Source of the DNA: Myxococcales bacterium
GTDB lineage: Bacteria; Myxococcota_A; Polyangia; Nannocystales; Nannocystaceae
Direction: 5' to 3'
Length of the DNA stretch: 64,000 bases
NCBI GenBank assembly: GCA_020633335.1
Contig: JACKDU010000003.1
Location: forward strand, 558,001-622,000
Shown here: positions 1 to 6,587 of the stretch, piece by piece
Position numbering within the stretch: position 1 is the first letter of the stretch
How the letters are laid out: each line of letters starts with the position of its first letter
Notes under the pieces: model-generated
Told to the model about the DNA's origin: nothing
Database searches by the model: none
Seen by the model: only the letters and a program-made list of their open reading frames with translations
Translations under genes and position numbers: made by a program

Positions 1-294
1 CCTCTTCAATTGGGCGAGATTGCCCGGCCAGGGCGCCGGACAGGCGGCCGGGGGCCCCGCCGGCCTCCGGCGCCGTCACCTCCGGCGGGCAGACGATCCA
101 CCCACGACTTCTGTCACGCACTCCTAGGCAGCGGCCGGGAAATGCGGCAGGGTAGTGGAGGCACCCGGGCAGGGATCGAGCGATCTTTTTGGGAGGCTGG
201 AGAGATCGATCATCTTGGCCCATGCGTTGCGGGGCGGGGGTCCCACGACGCCCAGAAATTTCACGTCGACTGACCTGAGAGGAGAGACTTCGAG
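1..294. other. Gene-free left edge
   Basis: No convincing coding region is seen here on either strand; the readable frames are Arg/Pro/Gly-rich and have no recognisable domain. The stretch holds a GC-rich inverted repeat near its left end (32-74) and, at its right end, a purine-rich ribosome binding site (GAGGAGAG around 280-287) in front of the coiled-coil gene at 295. It could include the end of a structured RNA or the leader of the next gene, but nothing identifies it. Confidence 0.4.
32..74. repeat. GC-rich inverted repeat
   Basis: GGCGCCGGA at 32-40 and GGCCGG at 46-51 pair with the continuous strand 60-74, leaving a 5-nt bulge (41-45) and an 8-nt loop. No T-run follows, so it is not a classical terminator. 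It may be a terminator-like structure or part of a structured RNA that begins outside the window. Confidence 0.4.
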
Positions 295-1080
295 ATGGCC
301 GACCGCGATGAGAACTCTGCACTGATCGCACTCGCTGAGCTCCGCAACCTCGAGGCGGACCGCGTCGCCGCCGAGGAGGCGAAGCGCCGCGCGAAGGAGG
401 ACGCCGAGCGCAAGGCTCGCGAGGACGCCGAGCGCAAGGCCCGTGAGGAGGCCGAGCGCCGCGCGAAGGAGGAAGCCGATCGGATCGCCCGCGAGCTGGC
501 CGAGCAGGAGGCGCGCGATCGTGAGGAGCGGCTCCGCCTCCAGGAGGCCGAGCTCCGCGCCCGCGCCGAGCAGGAGGCCCGCCTCCGCGAGGAGCAGATG
601 CGCCTCGACGCCCAGATCAAGATGACCGAGAAGAAGGCGCGGCCGCTCTGGCTGACCGTGACGCCGATCGTCCTCGGCATCGGCCTGATCATCGGCGGCT
701 ACTTCGCCTGGACGACGATCGAGGAGCGCGACCAGCAGGCGTCGGCCGAGCGCGCCGCCGCGGCCCAGCGCGACGCCGAGAACAAGAAGGCCCTCGAGAC
801 CCTCATGGCCGAGCTCAACGAGCTCAAGGCCGAGCAGGAGCGCCTCGAGAAGGAGCGCAAGGAGCTCGACTCCAAGCTCGCCGAGGTCCAGGACGAGACC
901 GAGCGCCAGAAGCTGCTGGCGGAGAAGGCCGCCCTCGACGCGCAGCTCGCCGACAACAAGGCGAAGCAGTCGAAGAACAAGAAGAAGTCGAACACCGGCG
1001 ACTCGGGCAGCGGCGAGGCCCCGAAGAAGAAGCCGGCGATCGAGGTCAAGAAGACCGACGATCCGCTCGACGGCCTCTAG
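295..1080 (+). CDS. Bitopic coiled-coil membrane protein, unknown function
   Basis: A 261-residue protein with no recognised catalytic domain. Residues about 20-115 are an almost uninterrupted run of Ala/Glu/Arg/Lys with repeated AERKAREDAERKARE-type units, a strongly charged coiled coil. One hydrophobic segment (about 120-142, PLWLTVTPIVLGIGLIIGGY) crosses the membrane. A second coiled coil (about 143-215) and a Lys-rich, low-complexity tail follow. There is no signal peptide, so the first coil probably lies in the cytoplasm and the second outside. A purine-rich ribosome binding site lies about 8 nt before the ATG. A terminator hairpin follows at 1144-1190, so the gene is probably monocistronic. 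A structural or scaffolding role is possible but not shown. Confidence 0.8.
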   Translation: MADRDENSALIALAELRNLEADRVAAEEAKRRAKEDAERKAREDAERKAREEAERRAKEEADRIARELAEQEARDREERLRLQEAELRARAEQEARLREEQMRLDAQIKMTEKKARPLWLTVTPIVLGIGLIIGGYFAWTTIEERDQQASAERAAAAQRDAENKKALETLMAELNELKAEQERLEKERKELDSKLAEVQDETERQKLLAEKAALDAQLADNKAKQSKNKKKSNTGDSGSGEAPKKKPAIEVKKTDDPLDGL

Positions 1081-1143
1081 GCCCGCGGCGGGGCGAGCCC
1101 GCTGTGGCCCCCCCAAGTGTGTCGGGGGGCCCCTCCAGGGCAA

Positions 1144-1190
1144 ACGAAGAGCGACCGGACAAGACCTCTTGCCCGGTCGCTCTCTTTCGT
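1144..1190 (+). terminator. Intrinsic terminator after coiled-coil gene
   Basis: GAGCGACCGG (1149-1158) pairs perfectly with CCGGTCGCTC (1173-1182); flanking ACGAA/TTCGT can extend the stem across a small mismatch. A short pyrimidine tract follows. It lies 70 nt after the upstream stop codon and before the tRNA gene. Confidence 0.65.
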
Positions 1191-1212
1191 GATACCTAAG
1201 CGTCCCTCTGCC

Positions 1213-1284
1213 GGCCTGGTCGCCAAGTGGTAAGGCAGAGCTCTGCAAAAGCTCCACGCGCCGGTTCAAATCCGGCCCAGGCCT
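1213..1284 (+). tRNA. tRNA-Cys (GCA)
   Basis: A complete cloverleaf can be folded by eye. The acceptor stem GGCCTGG (1213-1219) pairs with CCAGGCC (1277-1283). The D arm is GCC/GGC, and the anticodon stem GAGCT/AGCTC encloses loop CTGCAAA with anticodon GCA at 1245-1247. The T arm is GCCGG-TTCAAAT-CCGGC. The discriminator base is U (1284), which is characteristic of tRNA-Cys. The 3' CCA is not encoded. The gene stands alone between two terminators. Confidence 0.96.
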
Positions 1285-1286
1285 TC

Positions 1287-1323
1287 GGGGCCCCTGCGAC
1301 GCGCAGGGGCCCCTTTTCTTTTT
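1287..1323 (+). terminator. Strong intrinsic terminator of tRNA-Cys
   Basis: A 12-bp perfect stem, GGGGCCCCTGCG with CGCAGGGGCCCC, closes a 3-nt loop (1287-1313). It is followed by TTTTCTTTTT. It sits three bases after the tRNA and would also help insulate the convergent gene that ends at 1351. Confidence 0.92.
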
Positions 1324-1350
1324 CGAAGCGGCGAGCCCGGCGCGCCCAGC

Positions 1351-3567
1351 TCAGCGGCCAGCGGCCTTCACCGGCGCCGGCCGCTGGGGCTCCCGTGGGA
1401 GCTCGTTGGCCTCGAGGTAGTGGAGCGCCATGTCGTACTCGAAGAAGCTCATCATCCCGGTGGCGATGACCTTCTGGAGGAGCTCGCGCCCGCCCTTCGC
1501 GTTGCCGCTCCGCCAGCGCCGGAGGCCCTCGTAGAAGTAGGCCTCGGCCTTCTCGCCGGGGTCGGCGGCGGTCTTGAGGAGCTCTTCGAAGGAGAGCTTG
1601 CCCTGGGCGTGGAGGGCGAGCTTCTGCGGCCAGGGATCGGCCTTGTAGGTCCGGAGGAAGGCGGCCGCCTCGCGGTCCTCCTCACGACCTTGCCGAAGGG
1701 CCAGGTCGACGATCCAGAGGCTGAAGTAGAGCTTGAGGGTCTCGCGGATCTCGTCGCGGCCGAGGACCTGGTGGTAGATCTCGCGGGCCTCGTCGTAGTA
1801 GCCGTGGCTGACCACGAAGAGCATCGGCGTCGTGTAGGCGTCGGGGAGATCGGGGGTGGTCAGGCGCGCCTGCCGGAAGTCGGCCATCGCCAGCTCGACG
1901 TCGCCGAGCGCGAAGAGGATCTTTCCCCGCTCGATCAGGTGGGCGCTCCGCTCGTCGTCCTCGAGGCTCGGGAAGGCGATCAGCGAATTGAGCTGGCGGA
2001 GCGCGACGCGGAGGTGCTCCTCGCCGGGCGCCTTCTTGCCCTGACGGAGGAAGATCTGCCCGAGGTGGGCGTGGGCGGCGATCTCCCAGCGGAGGCGGCT
2101 GAGCTGGCTCTCGAAGGGGAGGTCGATCATCCCCTCGAAGGCCTGGACGGCGGCGTCGAGGTGATCGCGCTTGAGTTCGATGGTCCCGAGGAGGAAGAGC
2201 GAGTTGGGGACCGGCTCGATCTTCAGGCTGCGGTCGAGGAGGGCCTTGGCGGGGTCGATCCGCCCGGCGTTGTAGTAGGCCTGGGCGACGGTGACGTAGG
2301 CCTCGGGGAGCCCCGGCCGGATCGGCCGATCGCGCCAGAGCTCGGCGGCCCGGCGGTGGAGCTTCTCGATCTCCGCGAGGCGGGCCTCGGCGGCGTCGGT
2401 GTCCCGCGACGCCAGGCGATCGAGGCTCATCTGCTCGAGCATGGCGAGCTCCTCCCAGGCGTCGAAGATGTCCTCCTTGAGGCGCAGCGTCTCGCGGAAG
2501 TGGTGGATCGACGCGTCGATGAGGCCGGCCTGGCGGAGCGCGCGGGCGAGGAGGAGGTGGGCGAAGGGATCGTCGGGGAAGCGCGCGATCGCCCGGCGCG
2601 CGAGGTTGTCGACGATCCCCCAGCCCTGGACGAAGAACGAGGGCGGGATCCGCGAGAACTCGTCGGGGGTCTCGGGGACGAACTGGGCGGCGAGGGTGAG
2701 GATCTCCGAGGCGCTGCGCTCGCTCTTCTGCGCCTTGTCGATGAACTCCATCATCTTCCGGGTGGCGACGTCGGGGTTGATCTTCTTGAGGGCGGCGATC
2801 GCCCCGTCGAAGTCGTCGGCCCGGAGGTAGAGGCGGATCAGGAGGTAGCCGGTGACCTCGGCCCGCTGGCGGGCGGCGAGGCCGATCTCGGCGCCGCGAT
2901 CGATCGCCGCGATCGCGGCGTCGTAGCGCGCGAGGTAGAGGTCGGAGAGGCGCTGGACCACGAAGGGGGAGGGGAAGACCGCGGCCGTCTCCTCGAGGGT
3001 CTCCTCGAGCTCCTCGTGGCGGAGGATCGCCTCCTCGGAGAAGACGCTGTTGCGGAGGATCCACTCCTCGAGGTCGCGCCACTGGGTGAGCGCGCGCTCG
3101 CGGGCCTTGGCGCCGCCGAAGTGCTGCTCGGCGGCGAGGGCGAGCATCGCCGGGGCCTCGTTGCCGCGGCGGGCGGCGGCCGCGTAGACCTTGTGGGCGG
3201 CCGCGGCGATCGCCGGCGCCGGCGCGCCCGCGCCGCGGCGGAGCTCGTTCGGGGTGTAGAGATCGACGAGGAAGTTGAGCGCGCTGATCGCCTCGTCGTG
3301 GCGCTCGTCCTTCATCTGGCGCTCGAGGTAGCCGACCAGGAAGTCCGCGAGGCGCCCGCGGATCTCGTCGCGCTGCGGGTGATCGGCCTCGAGGAGGGCG
3401 TAGCGGTTGCGGAGCTCGGCGAAGGCGTCGAGGTCGGCCAGCTTCGCCGGGACCTCGACCCGGGGGTAGGCGGGCTCAGAGCCCTTCTTCGCCCGATTGG
3501 CGCAGCCAGGGAAGACCGCGGACCCTGCGAGGAGGGCGGCGGCCAGGACGAAGGGCCGAAGTCGCAC
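1351..3567 (-). CDS. Large TPR-repeat lipoprotein
   Basis: A 738-residue predicted lipoprotein. It starts with a Leu/Ala-rich signal sequence ending in a lipobox-like FPGC with the lipidated Cys at 22. The mature protein is alpha-helical with repeated TPR-like units, for example around residues 310-350, 420-500 and 530-590. It is probably anchored in the outer or inner membrane and used for protein-protein interaction in the periplasm. The start is GTG at 3567, with a TAGACT hexamer six bases upstream, which suggests a leaderless message. It lies 50 nt downstream of the FadL-like gene on the same strand, but the promoter-like sequence in that gap suggests separate transcription. No specific function is recognised. 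Confidence 0.85.
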   Translation of the reverse strand: MRLRPFVLAAALLAGSAVFPGCANRAKKGSEPAYPRVEVPAKLADLDAFAELRNRYALLEADHPQRDEIRGRLADFLVGYLERQMKDERHDEAISALNFLVDLYTPNELRRGAGAPAPAIAAAAHKVYAAAARRGNEAPAMLALAAEQHFGGAKARERALTQWRDLEEWILRNSVFSEEAILRHEELEETLEETAAVFPSPFVVQRLSDLYLARYDAAIAAIDRGAEIGLAARQRAEVTGYLLIRLYLRADDFDGAIAALKKINPDVATRKMMEFIDKAQKSERSASEILTLAAQFVPETPDEFSRIPPSFFVQGWGIVDNLARRAIARFPDDPFAHLLLARALRQAGLIDASIHHFRETLRLKEDIFDAWEELAMLEQMSLDRLASRDTDAAEARLAEIEKLHRRAAELWRDRPIRPGLPEAYVTVAQAYYNAGRIDPAKALLDRSLKIEPVPNSLFLLGTIELKRDHLDAAVQAFEGMIDLPFESQLSRLRWEIAAHAHLGQIFLRQGKKAPGEEHLRVALRQLNSLIAFPSLEDDERSAHLIERGKILFALGDVELAMADFRQARLTTPDLPDAYTTPMLFVVSHGYYDEAREIYHQVLGRDEIRETLKLYFSLWIVDLALRQGREEDREAAAFLRTYKADPWPQKLALHAQGKLSFEELLKTAADPGEKAEAYFYEGLRRWRSGNAKGGRELLQKVIATGMMSFFEYDMALHYLEANELPREPQRPAPVKAAGR

Positions 3568-3573
3568 GGCCCT

Positions 3574-3602
3574 AGTCTACGCGCCCCGGGGGGGCCTTGC
3601 CA
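3574..3602 (-). promoter_or_regulatory. Putative promoter of TPR lipoprotein (leaderless)
   Basis: On the minus strand, TGGCAA (3602-3597) and TAGACT (3579-3574) are separated by 17 nt. The -10 hexamer ends six bases before the GTG start at 3567, so transcription would begin at or next to the start codon. Confidence 0.45.
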
Positions 3603-3617
3603 GCCGGGCGGCGGCGC

Positions 3618-5255
3618 TCACTCGACCCCCAGCGAGCGCTCCGACCAGCGGAGCGCGAGCATGAAGGTGTGGACGAAGCCGGTGTACATGCCGGCGTTGG
3701 TCGGGCGCCCGCGCCCCGCGAGGATCGCCGCGGCCTCCGGGCTGTTGAGGTCGCCGCCCTTCTCATCAAAGGTGAGGGCCGCGCCGGGATCGAAGGCCGC
3801 GTCGCCGCCGCGCACGCGGGTCGGCAGGTAGGCGTCGAAGCCGTAGCCCGGGATCAGCTGGAAGTCGCTCTGGCGGAGGCGGAGCGCGGAGCCGATCGTC
3901 AGGCCGAAGCGCCAGGCGTCGTGGGCGGCGGCCGAGCTCGCCTCCGGCCGCACCGCCGGTGACGCCGTGTGGGCGCCGCCGACCACCGTCAGCGTCGAGC
4001 GCAGGCTGTAGGTCGCGTAGACGTCGAGGCCGAAGCGGTCCTGGAGGCCGCGGTAGCGGGTCGTGGTCGGCAGGAGGACGCTGTTGCGATCGAGGCCGAC
4101 CAGGCTCAGGTGCTGCGCGCCCGCGTCCGTGCACTGCCGCACCCCCTTGGCGCCGGTGAGCGAGTCGGCGCAGAGGTCGATCCAGTAGAGGTTGGTGTCG
4201 ATGTGGAAGAGGCGGTTGGGGCCCAGGGTGAAGGCCGCGCCGACGGCCAGCTCCTGCGGCAGGCGCTGGGTCAGGGTCGCGTCGATCGGCGTCGCCACCG
4301 AGCAGGGGAGGACGTCATTCGCCGCGACGTCGATCTCCTCCGGGCGGCAGACGACCGCGTCGCCGCTCAGGGTGACCGTCCCGCCGTCGAGGAGCGGCCG
4401 CGTCCGCCAGCGGAGGCCGAGGGTGATCCGCTCGCTGAGGTCGATCGCCGCCCCGAAGGTCAGCGCGAGATCGAAGCCGGACTCGCGGTTCCCCGAGGAG
4501 CGGAGCCAGGCCGTCCGCCCGCGGAAGCCGAGGCGCTCGTCGCAGGTCGGGTTCTCGACGCGGTTGCAGCGGATCGTCGACTCCTCGATGTGGCTGCCGC
4601 TGACCACCGTGCTGTTGTCGTAGGCGAAGCGGGCGCGGAGGCGCGGGAAGTGGAAGCCGACGCCGAGCTTGAGGCGGCCGAGGAGGTTCCAGGCGACCGC
4701 GACCGAGACGTCCGTGCGGGTCGTCGTCGCGCCGCCGTTGAGCCGGCAGATCTCGCTGTCCTGGCGGGTGCAGAGGAGGGGCGGGCGATCGGGCTCGGGC
4801 GCGAGGTGGTAGCGGAGGGAGGGATCGCTGTCGAGGCGGTAGGTCGACCCGAGATCGTAGGCGGCGATCGCCACCGCGAAGGGCTCGAGGTAGACGCCCC
4901 CGCCGACGAAGTAGCCGAAGCCGGGGTTGAGCAGCGTGCTCCGCTCGCCGAGGGTCCCGTCGGGGATCCCGCGCGCGTCGACGCCGTCGCGGCGGATGAT
5001 CTGGTGGTCGAGCGCGCCGCCGACCGATCCCTGGAGGCGCAGGCCGCTGAGGCCCGCGAGCATCGCTGGATTATGATGGATCGCGGTAAGAGCGCGGGTC
5101 GCTGCGCCCTGGGCCTCGGGTCCTCCGAGGCGCGGCGCTTGCCCTGGAAAGGCCCAGGCCTCGCCCTCGCCCGCGCTGAGGGCGAAAAGCGCCGTCACCG
5201 CGGCGAACGCGAGACGCGGCGGAGGCCGCCGCCCGGCTCCCCGGCGCTCGTGCAT
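3618..5255 (-). CDS. FadL/OmpP1-like outer-membrane protein
   Basis: A 545-residue protein with an N-terminal signal peptide (hydrophobic stretch about 15-34, cleavage near AWA). The mature start resembles the FadL/OmpP1 (TodX) family: a Gly/Ala-rich N-terminal hatch with HHNPAML near residue 60, like the family's conserved NPA segment. Alternating hydrophobic/aromatic beta strands follow to the end. Family members form barrels that bring hydrophobic compounds such as long-chain fatty acids across the outer membrane. Two cysteine pairs (in CTRQDSEIC and CNRVENPTC) probably form external-loop disulfides. The assignment rests on overall pattern and the NPA motif, so a more general barrel of unknown cargo is possible. 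Confidence 0.7.
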   Translation of the reverse strand: MHERRGAGRRPPPRLAFAAVTALFALSAGEGEAWAFPGQAPRLGGPEAQGAATRALTAIHHNPAMLAGLSGLRLQGSVGGALDHQIIRRDGVDARGIPDGTLGERSTLLNPGFGYFVGGGVYLEPFAVAIAAYDLGSTYRLDSDPSLRYHLAPEPDRPPLLCTRQDSEICRLNGGATTTRTDVSVAVAWNLLGRLKLGVGFHFPRLRARFAYDNSTVVSGSHIEESTIRCNRVENPTCDERLGFRGRTAWLRSSGNRESGFDLALTFGAAIDLSERITLGLRWRTRPLLDGGTVTLSGDAVVCRPEEIDVAANDVLPCSVATPIDATLTQRLPQELAVGAAFTLGPNRLFHIDTNLYWIDLCADSLTGAKGVRQCTDAGAQHLSLVGLDRNSVLLPTTTRYRGLQDRFGLDVYATYSLRSTLTVVGGAHTASPAVRPEASSAAAHDAWRFGLTIGSALRLRQSDFQLIPGYGFDAYLPTRVRGGDAAFDPGAALTFDEKGGDLNSPEAAAILAGRGRPTNAGMYTGFVHTFMLALRWSERSLGVE

Positions 5256-5262
5256 CCGCGCC

Positions 5263-5289
5263 AGGATAACCCGAGACGCCGCGACTCAA
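5263..5289 (-). promoter_or_regulatory. Putative promoter of FadL-like gene
   Basis: Minus-strand TTGAGT (5289-5284) and TATCCT (5268-5263) are separated by a short 15-nt spacer. The -10 hexamer ends 7 nt before the ATG at 5255, so the transcript would be leaderless or nearly so. Confidence 0.4.
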
Positions 5290-5325
5290 GGTGTTGAGCG
5301 CTCGCTCGCCCGGGCCGGCGCCCCG

Positions 5326-5354
5326 TTGACCCTTTTTCCCGACGAAACTACGAT
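5326..5354 (+). promoter_or_regulatory. Sigma-70-type promoter upstream of FHA gene
   Basis: TTGACC (5326-5331), a 17-nt spacer and TACGAT (5349-5354) form the best housekeeping-type promoter in this divergent region. The predicted start of transcription near 5361 leaves a leader of about 55 nt ahead of the ATG at 5418. Confidence 0.6.
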
Positions 5355-5417
5355 GCGGGGGTCCCGCTGCCACCACCCGGCGTGGTTTGGGTGCTGGCGG
5401 CCCTCGCGGGGGAGTGC

Positions 5418-6101
5418 ATGAGCAAGACGCTGCGACAGTTCCAATGTCGAGATGACCTCTGGACGCGGGTTGAGGCCCTGGCCAAGCGGCGCGGGATCTC
5501 GCCCGACGACATCATTCAGGCCGCCCTCCTCCAACTCTTCAAGTCCGGCAAGAAGAAGGAAGCGAACGAGGACACGCCGCCGCCGCCGCCCTCGCGCTCG
5601 GCCGCTGCGACGACGCCGAGGCCGGCGCCTCCGCCGAGCGCGTCGACGGCTCAGCGTCCGGTCCCGCGGGGGCTCCCGCGGCCGACCTCGGCGCCAGCGC
5701 CTGCTCCGGGGGCGAGCGCCTCGGGGGTCAAGCCCTCGCTGCCGCGCCCGACCTCGAGCTCGCCGCGGCTGCCTCCGCCCTCGTCGTCGGCGTCGCGCGC
5801 CCAGCCGCAGACCCGGCCGCTCTACCTCTGCTTTGAGAACCAGTGGTACGTGGTCGACAAGGAGGAGTTCGTGATCGGCCGCGGCGCCAAGTACTCGGAC
5901 CTGCCGATCAAGGACGCCAACATCTCGCGCCGTCACTGCGCGATCGTCCGCCGCGGCGCCGACTACTTCATCAAGGATCTCGGCAGCACCAACGGCGTCG
6001 AGTTCGGCGGCGAGCGGGTCGACAACCACCGGATCGCCGAGGGCAGCGTCTACTACCTCTGCGATCACGAGCTCCGCTTCTCGTTCAACGCCCCCGCCTA
6101 G
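5418..6101 (+). CDS. RHH-like N-terminus plus FHA domain protein
   Basis: A 227-residue protein. Residues about 3-40 (LRQFQCRDDLWTRVEALAKR and the helix after it) read like a ribbon-helix-helix dimerisation/DNA-binding unit. Residues about 50-135 are a low-complexity Pro/Ser/Ala linker. The C-terminal 95 residues are a forkhead-associated domain with the phosphothreonine-binding signature: GRG, SRRHC, then DLGSTNG. FHA domains read Thr phosphorylation, so the protein may connect a Ser/Thr kinase to a DNA or protein target. The ATG at 5418 is preferred over an upstream GTG at 5382 because GGGGGAG lies just before it. It is followed after 75 nt by the recG region on the same strand. Confidence 0.8.
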   Translation: MSKTLRQFQCRDDLWTRVEALAKRRGISPDDIIQAALLQLFKSGKKKEANEDTPPPPPSRSAAATTPRPAPPPSASTAQRPVPRGLPRPTSAPAPAPGASASGVKPSLPRPTSSSPRLPPPSSSASRAQPQTRPLYLCFENQWYVVDKEEFVIGRGAKYSDLPIKDANISRRHCAIVRRGADYFIKDLGSTNGVEFGGERVDNHRIAEGSVYYLCDHELRFSFNAPA

Positions 6102-6176
6102 TTCGGGGGCGGCGCGTCGCCGAGCCAAGCGCGGCCGTCCGGGCGATCGGGCGGCCGCGTCTGTCCAGGGAGGACC

Positions 6177-6587
6177 ATGAGCACCGTGTCGATCGCCGCT
6201 GGAGCGCCGCTCCATCGCCTCCATGAGCTCCTCCGGGGCGCGGCGATCGACGGCTTCGCGGGCGTGATGTCCGAAGGGCTAGGTGCGGCGCTGCGCTCGG
6301 CGACCGACGCGCTCGCGGCCACGACCGCCCTCGAGGCGCCCTGGGATCAGCAGCTCCGCCACTTCCGCGGCGGCCTCGATCGCTTCGAGGAGCGCGGGCA
6401 GCACGATCGATCGAAGGTCGTCGCCCACGGGCTGCGGATCGTCGCGGTCTGCGGGCGAGCGGCCGCGGCCCCGAGCGGCGGGCGCCGGCGCGTGATCTCA
6501 GGGCCAACGCGGGCGCCGGCGCGGGGCGCTCGGGGCCGCGGCCGCGGGCGGCGAGCGAGGCTCCGCGTCCTGCGGCGCCCGCGGTGA
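6177..6587 (+). CDS. Probable N-terminal part of RecG in a separate frame
   Basis: A 136-codon frame that starts with an excellent Shine-Dalgarno (AGGGAGGACC immediately before the ATG). Residues about 10-95 are helical and include PLHRLHELLRGAAIDGFAG and a GLGAALRSA stretch. This resembles the helical N-terminal extension found ahead of the wedge domain in long RecG proteins of delta-type bacteria. From about residue 90 the translation turns into Arg/Gly-rich sequence typical of a wrong frame, and it ends at a TGA that overlaps a GTG of the downstream recG frame. The -1-shifted frame is open throughout this region and continues into recG. The likely reading is one recG gene broken by a one-base deletion, a sequencing error or a programmed shift between about 6435 and 6580. 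An independent small gene is less likely. Confidence 0.6.
   Translation: MSTVSIAAGAPLHRLHELLRGAAIDGFAGVMSEGLGAALRSATDALAATTALEAPWDQQLRHFRGGLDRFEERGQHDRSKVVAHGLRIVAVCGRAAAAPSGGRRRVISGPTRAPARGARGRGRGRRARLRVLRRPR

Noticed and set aside
10..273. An 87-codon plus-strand gene at the left edge
   Set aside because: Composition is Arg/Gly/Pro-rich, no ribosome binding site or domain is visible, and part of it covers an inverted repeat.
1180..1212. A promoter for tRNA-Cys
   Set aside because: TTGCCC and TACCTA are spaced about 18 nt, but the -10 match is poor and the -35 lies inside the upstream terminator, so it is not listed.
1420..3831. An 803-codon plus-strand open frame opposite the TPR lipoprotein and FadL-like gene
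   Set aside because: It is rich in Glu/Leu/Gly/Val with no domain or signal; it arises because GC-rich codons of the true minus-strand genes rarely give stops on the other strand.
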